64,000 nt of DNA from Zobellia uliginosa (GCF_018860745.1 NZ_JAHKPY010000014.1:955214-1019213); one strand, 5' to 3'; shown: positions 19,055-28,644, counted from the first letter of the stretch. Notes: a model not told the origin generated them from the sequence alone. Numbers and translations are program-made.

Positions 19055-19085
19055 TTGTGCACACAACAGCAATCTACTACTTTTA
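19055..19085 (+). promoter_or_regulatory. Near-consensus promoter of the PSD1 gene cluster
   Basis: TTG (19055-19057), a 20-nt spacer, then TACTTTTA (19078-19085), one mismatch from TAnnTTTG. It is 38 nt before the ATG at 19124 and in the right place to drive the cluster. Confidence 0.4.
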
Positions 19086-19123
19086 AGGAATCACATGAAG
19101 TGTAAAATGTACGATTCTTAAAA

Positions 19124-21457
19124 ATGAAATATAAGGTAGTTATTATAGCAGTTTTGGCAGGTCTGATCGGATTCCTTTTGATGTACAAGAAAGGAGTATT
19201 CCAAACGGAGACGAATGCGTATGCAGATATGAAACTTCCAGAGACGGTAGATTATAATTTTCATATCAAACCCATCCTTTCCGATAATTGCTATACTTGT
19301 CATGGTCCGGATGCCAACAAAAGAAAGGCCGGTTTACGTTTGGATATGGAGGAAGCCGCCTTTTCTGAACTGAAAGAAAACCCGGGGCACTTTCCCATTG
19401 TTTCCAAAAATGTAAAGAAGAGTGAGGTATATAAAGTTATTGTATCCGATGATGATGATATTGTCATGCCACCTGCGGATTCTCAACTGGCATTGAATTC
19501 CTATGAGAAGAAACTCATAAAAAAATGGATAGAACAGGGTGCTAAATTTGAAAAACACTGGGCGTATATTTCCCCGGAAAAAGATAAACTTCCAACAACC
19601 GAAAATACAGAATGGGCACAGAATGAAATTGATGGTTTTATTCTGAGTAAGTTAGAAGATAAAGGACTTGCGCCATCTGAGAAAGCCCCTATAGAAACGC
19701 TCATGCGCAGAATAAGTCTGGATTTAACAGGCTTGCCTCCGCTTCCCGAACAGATAGATAAGTTAATTGTTAAAGGCGATATAGATGAAATTATAGACAC
19801 CTTTTTAGCGCTGCCCGCCTATGGTGAGCGGATGACGCAATCTTGGTTGGATGTAGCGCGTTATGCGGATTCCCACGGATATCAAGATGATAGTTACCGG
19901 ACTATGTGGCCGTGGCGTGACTGGGTGATACATGCCTTCAACGAAAATTTACCTTATGATGAGTTTCTGACTTGGCAATTGGCGGGAGACCTTTTGCCCA
20001 ATGCTACCAAAGAACAGATTTTGGCTACGGGTTTCAATCGTAATCATCCTATAACTCAAGAAGGCGGTATTGTTCAAGAAGAATACCGGGTGAATTATGT
20101 TTTAGACCGTACCAATACGCTCGGGAAGGGAATTTTGGGTATTACTTTGGAATGTGCGCAGTGCCATGACCATAAATATGATGCCATTTCCCAGGCCAAT
20201 TATTTTGAGATGTTCGCTTTTTTTAATCAAGTGGATGAAAAGGGACTGCAAATGACCGCTCCTCCTGCGGCAAAAAAAAGATATTTTGCGGATCCGCCTT
20301 ATATCAAAATTTCGAAAGAGGAAACGGAAAATATGCTTTCGTTTATCAATATGGATAGTCTTCCTAAAATCAATGTGATGGTGATGAACGATTCGGCACC
20401 GAAGACGACTTATATCTTAAACCGTGGGCAGTATGATCAGCCAGCGGATTCTGTGAGTCCGAAAACACCGGAGGCTATTTTTGCTTTCTCCGATGACTTG
20501 CCAAAAAACCGATTAGGTTTGGCCCAGTGGCTTACAGATACTAAAAACCCGCTTACGGCGCGTGTGTACGTCAACCGTATTTGGGCGATGATATTTGGTA
20601 AAGGTTTAGTGGAAACCGCTGGGGATTTCGGTGTTCAGGGAAGCCTCCCTACACATCCCGGGTTGTTAGATTGGTTGGCGGTAGATTTTATGGAGCACCA
20701 ATGGGATACTAAGTACTTGCTGAAAAAAATCATGCAATCGGCTACCTACCAACAGAAATCGGAATTACGACCGGAAATCAAAAAAGCGGACCCTGAAAAT
20801 AAATTGTTGGCACGTGCACCTCGTTTTAGAATGAGTGGCGAAATGATTAGAGATTATATTTTGACCACCAGCGGATTGCTTAACCCGGAGTTGGGTGGCC
20901 CCAGTGTAAAACCTTACCAACCTGCGGGTCTGTGGGAAGAAACGAATGCCGGTGGTAACCGGGGAATATTAACGAAATACATTCCCGATCAAGGCGAAGA
21001 TTTATACCGTCGTTCTCTGTATACATTTTGGAAGCGCACATTACCACCGCCCAATATGACCATTTTTGATGCGCCCACCCGCGACTTTTCGGAAGTTAAA
21101 AGGCAAAAAACCAATACGCCCTTACAGGCATTGGTACTGCAGAATGATGTACAGATATTGGAAGCGGCAAGAGTTTTGGCGCAGCGAAATATAAAAGCAC
21201 AACCGGATAATCCTAAGTTCGTGGAAGATATATTTAAGCGCATTTTGGTCCGTAGTCCGCGTAAAGAAGAACTATTGACGTTGAATACCTATTACCACAG
21301 TGCATTTGATCAGTATACAAACGATTTAGAGAGTGCTGAGAAATTGTTGGCCGCAGGCGATTACGAACAGATAGAAGTAGACCCTGCAAAAGCAGCGGCA
21401 TTGATGTTGACCGCTCAAGTTATTTACAATTTAGACGAAACCATTACAAAAGAATAA
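19124..21457 (+). CDS. PSD1 / Planctomycete cytochrome c protein (DUF1549, DUF1553)
   Basis: A 777-aa protein with an N-terminal membrane anchor (about residues 4-22). A Planctomycete-type cytochrome c domain with heme motif CYTCHG follows at about 56-61, then DUF1549 (about 155-365) and DUF1553 (about 475-730). A second Cys pair lies in LECAQCHDHKYD, also a CxxCH heme motif. It acts outside the inner membrane. The family function is not established; these proteins pair almost always with DUF1501 proteins, and here the DUF1501 gene follows after 4 nt. It is probably a periplasmic redox or catabolic component (inference). Confidence 0.9.
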   Translation: MKYKVVIIAVLAGLIGFLLMYKKGVFQTETNAYADMKLPETVDYNFHIKPILSDNCYTCHGPDANKRKAGLRLDMEEAAFSELKENPGHFPIVSKNVKKSEVYKVIVSDDDDIVMPPADSQLALNSYEKKLIKKWIEQGAKFEKHWAYISPEKDKLPTTENTEWAQNEIDGFILSKLEDKGLAPSEKAPIETLMRRISLDLTGLPPLPEQIDKLIVKGDIDEIIDTFLALPAYGERMTQSWLDVARYADSHGYQDDSYRTMWPWRDWVIHAFNENLPYDEFLTWQLAGDLLPNATKEQILATGFNRNHPITQEGGIVQEEYRVNYVLDRTNTLGKGILGITLECAQCHDHKYDAISQANYFEMFAFFNQVDEKGLQMTAPPAAKKRYFADPPYIKISKEETENMLSFINMDSLPKINVMVMNDSAPKTTYILNRGQYDQPADSVSPKTPEAIFAFSDDLPKNRLGLAQWLTDTKNPLTARVYVNRIWAMIFGKGLVETAGDFGVQGSLPTHPGLLDWLAVDFMEHQWDTKYLLKKIMQSATYQQKSELRPEIKKADPENKLLARAPRFRMSGEMIRDYILTTSGLLNPELGGPSVKPYQPAGLWEETNAGGNRGILTKYIPDQGEDLYRRSLYTFWKRTLPPPNMTIFDAPTRDFSEVKRQKTNTPLQALVLQNDVQILEAARVLAQRNIKAQPDNPKFVEDIFKRILVRSPRKEELLTLNTYYHSAFDQYTNDLESAEKLLAAGDYEQIEVDPAKAAALMLTAQVIYNLDETITKE

Positions 21458-21461
21458 GGCT

Positions 21462-22925
21462 ATGAAAGAGGAGGAAAAAAACAACGAAAATCCGTTAAAG
21501 GTAAACAGGCGTCATTTCTTTTCACAATTAAGTGTGGGTATCGGTTCATTGGCGTTGGGGTCATTGCTGATTCCTGATCTGTTCAAAGGAAGCGGAGAAC
21601 AACCTTTGGCACAACAACCGCTGGGTATTCCTCATTTTGCTCCCAAGGCAAAACGTGTTATCTATCTTTTTCAAGCGGGTGGTCCCTCACAATTTGAGAG
21701 TTTTGATTACAAGCCTACATTGAAGAAACGCATGGGTGAAGATTTGCCCGAATCCATAAGAAACGGACAGCGGTTAACGGGTATGACATCCGGGCAAGAT
21801 AAGTTTCCGTTGATGCCATCGGCCACAAACTTCAAGCAATATGGACAGAGTGGTGCTTGGGTCAGTGACTATTTTCCTCATATCGCAAAAATCGCGGATG
21901 AGATTACGGTAGTAAAAAGTATGCATACGGATGCTATTAACCATGATCCCGCAATTACCTTCTTTCAAACGGGAAGTCAGATTTCCGGGCGCCCCAGTAT
22001 GGGCTCGTGGATGAGTTACGGCCTTGGTAGTGAAAATAAAAACTTGCCCTCTTTTGTGGTTTTGACCTCTAGGGGAAAGGGCAACAGTCAAGGTTTGTAT
22101 TCTAAGTTATGGTCTAGTGGATTTTTAGATTCCAAACATCAAGGTGTTATGCTGCGTTCAGGAAAGAATCCGGTTTTATATCTGAATGACCCGGATGGAA
22201 TCTCAAGGTCGGACAAGCGTCATTTGCTGAACGAAGTCTCCCAATTGAACAAAATGCATCATGTGGAAACAGGTGATGACGAAATAGAATCGCGTATTGC
22301 GCAATATGAAATGGCATACCGCATGCAGATGTCCGTACCCGATGTAATGGATATTTCAAAAGAACCGGAATCCATTGTAAAACTGTATGGCGAAGATTGT
22401 CAGGTGCCGGGTACGTTTGCAGCAAATGCGTTGCAAGCCCGTAGATTGGCGGAAAACGGAGTACGCTTTATTCAATTGTATCACCAAGGATGGGATCAAC
22501 ATGCGAAATTGCCAACTGCCATGGCGGGGCAGGCAAAAGATGTAGATCAAGCTTCCGCAGCGTTAGTGATGGATTTAAAGCAACGGGGTATGTTAGAGGA
22601 TACGTTGGTAGTTTGGGGCGGTGAATTCGGAAGGACGAACTTCTGCCAAGGTAAGTTTGACCCAAAAGATTTTGGTCGTGATCACCATCCACGCGCGTTC
22701 AGTATATGGATGGCCGGTGGAGGCATTAAACCAGGTCTCAATTATGGTAAGACCGATGAATTTGGTTATAATATTGTTGAAAATCCGGTGCACGTGCATG
22801 ATTTTCATGCCACTATAATGCATGCCATGGGATTGGACCATGAGCAAATGACCTATAAATATCAAGGAAGACGTTTCCGACTGACCGATGTTGCCGGGAA
22901 TGTAATCAAAGACCTATTAGCATAA
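21462..22925 (+). CDS. DUF1501 domain-containing exported protein
   Basis: A 487-aa protein that pairs with the preceding PSD1 protein. The N-terminus has a twin-arginine-like leader, NRRHFFSQL followed by a hydrophobic stretch (about residues 17-40), so Tat export of a folded protein is likely. The body has the family features of an alkaline-phosphatase/sulfatase-like fold, including the FQAGGPSQ region, VVWGGEFGRTNF and DHHPRAFSIWMAGGG. DUF1501 proteins have no proven reaction. It is coupled by 4 nt to the PSD1 gene and 3 nt to the next gene. Confidence 0.9.
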   Translation: MKEEEKNNENPLKVNRRHFFSQLSVGIGSLALGSLLIPDLFKGSGEQPLAQQPLGIPHFAPKAKRVIYLFQAGGPSQFESFDYKPTLKKRMGEDLPESIRNGQRLTGMTSGQDKFPLMPSATNFKQYGQSGAWVSDYFPHIAKIADEITVVKSMHTDAINHDPAITFFQTGSQISGRPSMGSWMSYGLGSENKNLPSFVVLTSRGKGNSQGLYSKLWSSGFLDSKHQGVMLRSGKNPVLYLNDPDGISRSDKRHLLNEVSQLNKMHHVETGDDEIESRIAQYEMAYRMQMSVPDVMDISKEPESIVKLYGEDCQVPGTFAANALQARRLAENGVRFIQLYHQGWDQHAKLPTAMAGQAKDVDQASAALVMDLKQRGMLEDTLVVWGGEFGRTNFCQGKFDPKDFGRDHHPRAFSIWMAGGGIKPGLNYGKTDEFGYNIVENPVHVHDFHATIMHAMGLDHEQMTYKYQGRRFRLTDVAGNVIKDLLA

Positions 22926-22928
22926 CCA

Positions 22929-24362
22929 ATGACCCGTATTCTGAAAAACCGTTGGGTAGACTATGCCATTTTGGGTCTATCCGTATTTCTTATTTTTTGT
23001 TTGATTTTTGATGCATATATCCAGCTGCCTAATCTTGTGGCGTGGTTAGGACGTTGGCATCCGTTGATTCTCCATTTCCCGATTGTACTGCTGTTGATCG
23101 CTGTTTTTTTAGGGCTAACAGGAAAAAAAGTTCCGGACGAATTACTCGTAGTTGCGGTGCTCTCGGCTTTAGTGACTGCTATTTCCGGGTTTTTCCTAGG
23201 AAAGGAAACCCCGGTAAAAGGAGATTTGCTCTATTGGCACCAATGGCTGGGTGGAGGTGTGGCCTTGGTAGCCTCACTTTGGTATGTTCTGGCGAATAGA
23301 GGATTGAGCGGTACGATGTATACAAAGATGCTTCAAGTTGTCATGGTCGGTTTGGTAGTGGTTACAGGGCACTATGGCGGAATGGTCACCCATGGGGAGG
23401 AATTTTTAGCACTTCCCACAAACAAAAAAGAAAAAGAGATTCCAGAAAACCCTGTGATTTATGCGGATGTAGTAACCACGATTTTAGACGATAAATGTGT
23501 GTCATGCCACAATCCCAATAAAAAGAAGGGCGAACTGCTCATGACCAATTTAGAAGAGTTGCTAAAAGGAGGGGAGAGCGGTCAAACGCTTATTCCTGGG
23601 GACCCCATAAAAAGTCAGCTGATCAGTAGATTGCACCTTCCCACGGAAGACGAAGAACATATGCCACCGGAGGGCAAAGCACCGTTGACCCAAAATGAAA
23701 TAGAGATTTTGGAAAGATGGGTGGCACTGGGAGCTTCGGATACCCTTCGTTTTAGCCAATTACCGGAAAGTGAACCTTTGGTAGCGCTCATAAAAGGTTT
23801 GAAAGAACCGGATGCCGAATCAAAATGGGCCAGTCTTCCCGTGGTGGCGGATAGTACCATAAAGAATTTATCGAACGATTACCTCACCATAGAACGAATG
23901 GCAGCGAATTCCAACGCTTTAAGTATTGATGTGTTTTCGCCGCCCGAATATATTGCGGCACCTATTATTGCCATGAATCGTATTGCGGCTAACATTGTGG
24001 AACTCGATTTAAGTGGGTTGCCCATTGGTACAGCGGAAATGGATTTCGTAGCCAAATGTCAAAATCTGGAATGGCTGGAAGTGGATAAAACGCCTGTTAC
24101 CGATGCAGAGGTGGAAAAACTGGAAAACCTTAAAAACCTTCGACTTTTAAAAATTTATGAAACCCCGGTTACGGATAAAAGCATATCTGTTTTTAAGCAA
24201 TTGGGAAGTTTAAAAAGTCTGTATGTTTGGAATACCAAACTCTCCAATGAAGCCCTTGAAAACTTAAAAAATGAAAATTCAGGTTTGGTTATCAATTTGG
24301 GGATCGACCCTGAGATTGAAACTTTCTTTGTGGCTCGTGATTCTGTTGCGGTCGCCAAATAG
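22929..24362 (+). CDS. Membrane protein with DUF2231, Planctomycete-type cytochrome c and LRR-like domains
   Basis: A 477-aa fusion. The first third has about five hydrophobic helices, including RWHPLILHFPIVLL, the signature of DUF2231. Next comes a c-type heme domain with CVSCH at residues 190-194 and the family motif HMPPEG. The last third (about 330-460) contains LRR-like units without Cys, such as LEWLEVDKTPVTDAEVEKL and LRLLKIYETPVTD. It ends the three-gene PSD1/DUF1501 unit with a 3-nt gap. It may pass electrons from the periplasmic partners to the membrane (inference). Confidence 0.85.
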   Translation: MTRILKNRWVDYAILGLSVFLIFCLIFDAYIQLPNLVAWLGRWHPLILHFPIVLLLIAVFLGLTGKKVPDELLVVAVLSALVTAISGFFLGKETPVKGDLLYWHQWLGGGVALVASLWYVLANRGLSGTMYTKMLQVVMVGLVVVTGHYGGMVTHGEEFLALPTNKKEKEIPENPVIYADVVTTILDDKCVSCHNPNKKKGELLMTNLEELLKGGESGQTLIPGDPIKSQLISRLHLPTEDEEHMPPEGKAPLTQNEIEILERWVALGASDTLRFSQLPESEPLVALIKGLKEPDAESKWASLPVVADSTIKNLSNDYLTIERMAANSNALSIDVFSPPEYIAAPIIAMNRIAANIVELDLSGLPIGTAEMDFVAKCQNLEWLEVDKTPVTDAEVEKLENLKNLRLLKIYETPVTDKSISVFKQLGSLKSLYVWNTKLSNEALENLKNENSGLVINLGIDPEIETFFVARDSVAVAK

Positions 24363-24482
24363 GTTTTGAGGTAATTACTTCCTGTATCCAACGATATAGG
24401 GGCGTTATCACGGAAATAGCATCGTATTCTTTAATTATTAAGTAACTTTAGAGCTATAGGTAAACTTGAAATACCTTTAGCT

Positions 24483-25097
24483 ATGAAAACAAAATCCTAT
24501 ATTCTCATACTCTTTCTGTTAATGGCGGGCTTCGTTCTCGCATCTATGTATACCCCTTCGGAAAGTGATTATGTTTCTGTTCCTCCTTCAAAAAAAAATA
24601 GCGAAACTCCTTCTGATGTAGCTTTTCATAAAATGATGGATGTGCTTACGCACCCACGTTGCGTTAACTGCCACCCGAACGATCATGTGCCCAAACAGGG
24701 GATTGAAGGCGACCCTCATGACTTTGGGATGAGTAGGGGAGAAAACAATCTCGGCTTTGAAGCCACAAAATGTACCACTTGCCATCAGACGGAAAACAAT
24801 CCATATTCCGGCGTACCCGGAGCGCCACATTGGTCATTGGCTCCGCATTCCATGCAATGGCAGGGGCTGGATAGATTTGAAATTGCAGCTTCCATGATGG
24901 ATACGGAACGTAATGGCGGCCGTACACCTGAGGATATTCTACATCATTTAACCGAAGACAAATTGGTGTTATGGGCTTTCCATCCAGGAGTTGATGCCAA
25001 AGGGGAACCCCGTGAAGTGCCTCCGGTATCTAAAGAAGACTATATAAAAGCCGTGGAAGCATGGTTCGAAAACGGACATGTCATTCCATCCAACTAA
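24483..25097 (+). CDS. Diheme protein, isoquinoline 1-oxidoreductase-associated subunit
   Basis: A 204-aa exported or anchored protein. After an N-terminal hydrophobic segment (about residues 5-22) it has two c-type heme motifs, CVNCH (60-64) and CTTCH (97-101). It lies just upstream of the 2Fe-2S and molybdopterin subunits. Bacteroidota carry this gene in the same position, where it is annotated as an isoquinoline 1-oxidoreductase subunit. It probably takes electrons from the hydroxylase to the respiratory chain (inference). The 120-nt gap before it suggests that it may start a second transcript after the PSD1 unit. Confidence 0.82.
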   Translation: MKTKSYILILFLLMAGFVLASMYTPSESDYVSVPPSKKNSETPSDVAFHKMMDVLTHPRCVNCHPNDHVPKQGIEGDPHDFGMSRGENNLGFEATKCTTCHQTENNPYSGVPGAPHWSLAPHSMQWQGLDRFEIAASMMDTERNGGRTPEDILHHLTEDKLVLWAFHPGVDAKGEPREVPPVSKEDYIKAVEAWFENGHVIPSN

Positions 25098-25113
25098 CAG
25101 AAAAAAATCGACT

Positions 25114-25608
25114 ATGAAAATTTCAATGCAGATCAATGGGCAGTCGCATGTTGTTGAACTTACCGATGAGTATACCCCTTTGCTGTGGGTTATCCGAGAT
25201 ATGCTGGGGCTAAAAGGTACCAAGTTTGGCTGTGGAAAAGCAGCTTGCGGCGCATGTACACTCCATGTAGATGGGGAGGCAGTACGATCCTGTTCCTATC
25301 CCGTAAAATTTGCCGATGGAAAAGAAATCACGACTATTGAAGGATTGGGAGATGCCACAAATCCGCATCCGGTACAACAGGCTTGGATAGAGGAGATAGT
25401 ACCGCAATGTGGCTATTGCCAGCCGGGTTTTATGATGGCTACGGCCGCATTATTGGATAAAATTCCAAATCCTACGGATGAAGAAATCGACGATAATATT
25501 ATAAATGTTTGCAGATGTGGAACGTATTATAGAATGCGAAAAGCCATTCACCTTGCTGCCGAAAAGCAAAGTGCTTTAAAAACAACCAACGAACCCACAA
25601 ATTCTTAG
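25114..25608 (+). CDS. 2Fe-2S subunit of a molybdopterin hydroxylase (IorA-like)
   Basis: A 164-aa small subunit of a xanthine-oxidase-family hydroxylase, carrying two 2Fe-2S clusters. The plant-type ferredoxin cluster uses C40, C45, C48 and C60 (FGCGKAACGAC). The second, helical cluster uses C99, C102, C133 and C135 (CGYCQPG and CRCG). It starts at the ATG at 25114; an in-frame ATG at 25078 would overlap the previous gene and adds a non-conserved stretch. The large subunit starts 3 nt after its stop. Confidence 0.93.
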   Translation: MKISMQINGQSHVVELTDEYTPLLWVIRDMLGLKGTKFGCGKAACGACTLHVDGEAVRSCSYPVKFADGKEITTIEGLGDATNPHPVQQAWIEEIVPQCGYCQPGFMMATAALLDKIPNPTDEEIDDNIINVCRCGTYYRMRKAIHLAAEKQSALKTTNEPTNS

Positions 25609-25611
25609 AAG

Positions 25612-27777
25612 ATGGCAGATAAAGAATCCTCAGGAAACAAGAAAGTATCAAGGCGAAAGTTTTTAGTACGTGGCGGTTTAGGTACGGTGGGCGTATTGGC
25701 CATAGGAACCTATTTGTTCAGAAACCCGATCAGAAGGGCTATTTTGGAGAAGGTAAATTCAATGGATATTGAGTATTTAGGCAGTACGGACAATCCCATG
25801 CTATGGTTTGAGTTGGGCCCGGCCAATGAAATCATTTTACATTCACCAAAAATAGAAATGGGGCAGGGTACTTTCACAGGTTTAGCGCAAATGGCGGCAG
25901 ATGAACTGGATGTTCCTTTTCAGAATATCAAAGTTGTACATGCAACAACGGATACCGGTAATATTGACCAATTCAGTACGGGTGGGAGCACTTCTATATC
26001 TGGACTTTGGCAACCGTTACGGGAATTAGCGGCCACATTTAGGGAAATGATGAAACTTAAAGGAGCTGAAAAACTGGGGGTTTCCGTGTCCGATGTAACC
26101 GTAGCGGACGGTAGGGTTTCGGCAAATGGAAAAAGCCTTTTTTATTCGGAAATTGCGGAAGGCGTTACGAGTTGGACCATTCCAGATGCGCCAGTTTTAA
26201 AAGATATTAATACCTATCGCTATGTTGGTAAACCTTTACCAAGAGTAGATTTAGAGGATAAGGTTTATGGTACGCCCATGTTCGGTTTGGATGCCGAAAT
26301 GCCCGATATGGTATTTGGGGCCGTTGTAAGACCTTCAAAAATAGGAGCAAAATATATAAGCGCCACCACGGATAAGGCCGAGAAAATGCCCGGTGTCCTA
26401 AAAATTGTCAAGGAAGATGATTTTGTTGCCGTAGTTGCGGAATCGTACATCGAAGCCGAAAATGCCAAACAAGCCATTGAGGTGGTCTGGGAAACCCCGG
26501 ATAATTTACAGCAAGAAGAAATTGTTGCTATGATGACGGTGGGGAACGGTACATCTAGCATCATTCAAAAACAGGGTGATGCTCTAGAAGGAGATGCCGT
26601 TGTGCAGATGGAGTTTCGTAGTCCCATTGGTGCGCATGCTCAGATAGAACCCAATGGAGTAGTCGCTTCCGTGGTTGATGATAAGGCTACGATTATGATT
26701 TCTACGCGGGTCATTGGTATTACGCGTAAAGAAGTGGCGTCCCGTTTGGGATGGGATGAAGAACAAGTGAATGTCGTTCCAACCTATTTGGGAGGTGGTT
26801 TTGGAAGACGACTGCATACGCCCCATGCGGTACAGGCAGCGGTGATGTCCAAAGCTGTGGGTAAACCGGTAAAGTATATTTTTAGTCGGGAAGAAGAGTT
26901 TCAGCATGATATGTTTCGCCCGCCAACCCATCATATTCTTAAAGGAAGTTTAAATGAGCAAGGACTATTAAGCGGTCTTGAACATCACTTTGTAAGTGGA
27001 GATGTAGGTAATAACTCGGCTTTGATACCAAATGTGCTTCCTACTATTTTAGGTGCGGATGTGGGTGCCATCAGAGGAGCGTTTATTCAGTATACGGCAG
27101 TACCCAACCATAGGTCTGTGTATTGGCATGTAGATTTACCTTTTGCTACCAGTTGGTGGCGTAGTTTAGGCTTGTTGGCTAATACCTTTGCCATTGAAAG
27201 TTTTATAGATGAGATGGCACTGAAAGCGGACAAGAATCCTATTGAATTCCGATTGGCACATATAGGTGATGATGAGGCTGGTAAACGACTAAAAGAAGTA
27301 ATTCGAACGGCAGGTGAAAAATCAGGGTATTCAGAAGATGTCAAAGATGGAAAGGCTATGGGATTTGCAGCCTCGGTAGATGCGGGCACACCTTGTGCGC
27401 ATGTGGTTGAGGTTTCCGTAGAGGATAACGAGATAAAAGTCCATAAAGTTACGGTAGTTTTAGACCCTGGCCTTGCTGTAAATCCCGATCAGGTACGAGC
27501 GCAATGCGAAGGCTGTGTTATTATGGGTATGAGTGCCGTGCTATTCGAACAAATGAAAGTTGTGGACGGCTCTTTGACCCCTACTATTTACGGGCCCTAT
27601 GAAATGGCATTAATGAAACACGCACCAAAAGAAATAGACGTAATACTGCTTCAAGGCAAAGACAAGCCAGGACCGGTAGGCGAACCTCCATTGGGACCCA
27701 TTGGTGCAGCAATTGCCAATGCTGTAAAAAGATTGACTGGTAAACGGCTGCAATCTATGCCATTAAAGTTAACTTAG
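25612..27777 (+). CDS. Molybdopterin-binding large subunit, isoquinoline 1-oxidoreductase (IorB)-like
   Basis: A 721-aa large subunit of a periplasmic Mo hydroxylase. A twin-arginine signal, SRRKFLVRGG near residues 13-22, indicates Tat export of the assembled enzyme with its Fe-S partner. Molybdopterin-contact motifs include GGGFGRR (about residue 394) and GEPPLGPIGAA near the C-terminus, whose Glu matches the catalytic Glu of the xanthine oxidase family. It fits the IorB type, membrane-side and without an FAD subunit. The true substrate (N-heterocycle or aldehyde) cannot be read from sequence. No cofactor maturation gene lies nearby. A hairpin terminator follows. Confidence 0.91.
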   Translation: MADKESSGNKKVSRRKFLVRGGLGTVGVLAIGTYLFRNPIRRAILEKVNSMDIEYLGSTDNPMLWFELGPANEIILHSPKIEMGQGTFTGLAQMAADELDVPFQNIKVVHATTDTGNIDQFSTGGSTSISGLWQPLRELAATFREMMKLKGAEKLGVSVSDVTVADGRVSANGKSLFYSEIAEGVTSWTIPDAPVLKDINTYRYVGKPLPRVDLEDKVYGTPMFGLDAEMPDMVFGAVVRPSKIGAKYISATTDKAEKMPGVLKIVKEDDFVAVVAESYIEAENAKQAIEVVWETPDNLQQEEIVAMMTVGNGTSSIIQKQGDALEGDAVVQMEFRSPIGAHAQIEPNGVVASVVDDKATIMISTRVIGITRKEVASRLGWDEEQVNVVPTYLGGGFGRRLHTPHAVQAAVMSKAVGKPVKYIFSREEEFQHDMFRPPTHHILKGSLNEQGLLSGLEHHFVSGDVGNNSALIPNVLPTILGADVGAIRGAFIQYTAVPNHRSVYWHVDLPFATSWWRSLGLLANTFAIESFIDEMALKADKNPIEFRLAHIGDDEAGKRLKEVIRTAGEKSGYSEDVKDGKAMGFAASVDAGTPCAHVVEVSVEDNEIKVHKVTVVLDPGLAVNPDQVRAQCEGCVIMGMSAVLFEQMKVVDGSLTPTIYGPYEMALMKHAPKEIDVILLQGKDKPGPVGEPPLGPIGAAIANAVKRLTGKRLQSMPLKLT

Positions 27778-27795
27778 GTAATCAGCACAAAAAAG

Positions 27796-27819
27796 GGCTT
27801 CCGAATTTCGGAAGCCTTT
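27796..27819 (+). terminator. Terminator hairpin after the iorAB-like genes
   Basis: GGCTTCCG (27796-27803) pairs with CGGAAGCC (27809-27816) around AATTT, followed by TTT. A run of six A precedes the stem (27789-27794), so the structure could also work in the other direction. Confidence 0.75.
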
Positions 27820-27827
27820 AGGCTAAG

Positions 27828-27845
27828 AGTGATGGCACTAGGATT
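27828..27845 (-). repeat. Partial copy of the tRNA-Arg 3' end
   Basis: Eighteen bases identical to 28008-28025, which include the discriminator, acceptor 3' strand and part of the T arm of the tRNA-Arg gene. The match stops abruptly and no further tRNA structure is seen. The two copies start exactly 180 nt apart. This looks like an att-type footprint of a lost element or a degenerate tRNA copy. Confidence 0.6.
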
Positions 27846-27973
27846 ACCTTACGGTGTTCCTAGGTGGCTCGATATTGCAAATGGTAAAGGTAAACCAGGA
27901 GTTGTCGCTCTAATTCCCTGTCTTATTCCAAGATTACAAGACTATTGGTCTTGCATCTTTCCATAAAACAAAG

Positions 27974-27997
27974 AACCACGCCGAAATGGGCGTGGTT
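27974..27997 (-). terminator. Hairpin downstream of tRNA-Arg
   Basis: AACCACGCC (27974-27982) and GGCGTGGTT (27989-27997) form a perfect 9-bp stem. Read on the minus strand it follows the tRNA 3' end by about 12 nt, and the sequence after it is T-rich (CTTTGTTTT). It is a plausible terminator for the tRNA transcript. Confidence 0.65.
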
Positions 27998-28009
27998 TCT
28001 CATTTAAAG

Positions 28010-28083
<74 letters not shown>

Positions 28084-28248
28084 ATTTTTAAAGCGGTGCA
28101 AAGATAGTTTATTTTCTAAGAAAAATAAGCCATAAAAGTTCAAAAAATAAGCTTTCAATCTAAAAAAAATGATCTAGTCGACCTAGAAGGCTTGTTTTAA
28201 AAGCATTGAGTAGTAGAGAAAAGTAGTAATTCTTTCGTATAAACGCTG

Positions 28249-28644
28249 TTATTTAGAGTTCTCCAATTTTGCCTTGAATAATTTTTCTCTAATGATTTCA
28301 AACTCTCTGTTCAACTCATACTCATCAATTGGTTTTCTGAGAATATGTAGCGGTTTTGTCTTTTTTGCATTTTCTAAAGTGGTGTAATCGGAGTTTCCGG
28401 TAATGTAAACAAATGGAATGTTGTATTTGTCATTAAGAATGGCAGCCGTTTCAATACCGTTGATTTCTCCCGAAAGACCAATGTCCAATAACACTACATC
28501 CGGTACATATTTCTTAACCATCTTTAAGGCATCTTCACCACTATCTGCAGTTTTAACATGTGTACTTCCTACATTGATAATGATATGCTCTAAGAACATT
28601 TGAATAATCAAGTTGTCTTCTACTATCAGTACTTTTAGTTTCAT
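28249..28644 (-). CDS. Single-domain response regulator (receiver only)
   Basis: A 131-aa CheY-like receiver with no output domain. Visible residues are the acidic pair in VEDN near the N-terminus, the phospho-acceptor Asp in VVLLDIGLSG (about residue 54), the Thr of YITG and the Lys of RKPID. I use the ATG at 28644, five nt after the kinase stop; the longer TTG start at 28665 would overlap the kinase gene. It is probably phosphorylated by the kinase encoded just upstream and acts by protein contact rather than by binding DNA (inference). Confidence 0.88.
   Translation of the reverse strand: MKLKVLIVEDNLIIQMFLEHIIINVGSTHVKTADSGEDALKMVKKYVPDVVLLDIGLSGEINGIETAAILNDKYNIPFVYITGNSDYTTLENAKKTKPLHILRKPIDEYELNREFEIIREKLFKAKLENSK

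Noticed and set aside
27832-27966. 44-codon plus-strand frame beside the tRNA-Arg gene
   Set aside because: Its start overlaps the partial tRNA repeat and no signal, promoter or family likeness supports translation; it is kept only as part of the repeat observation.
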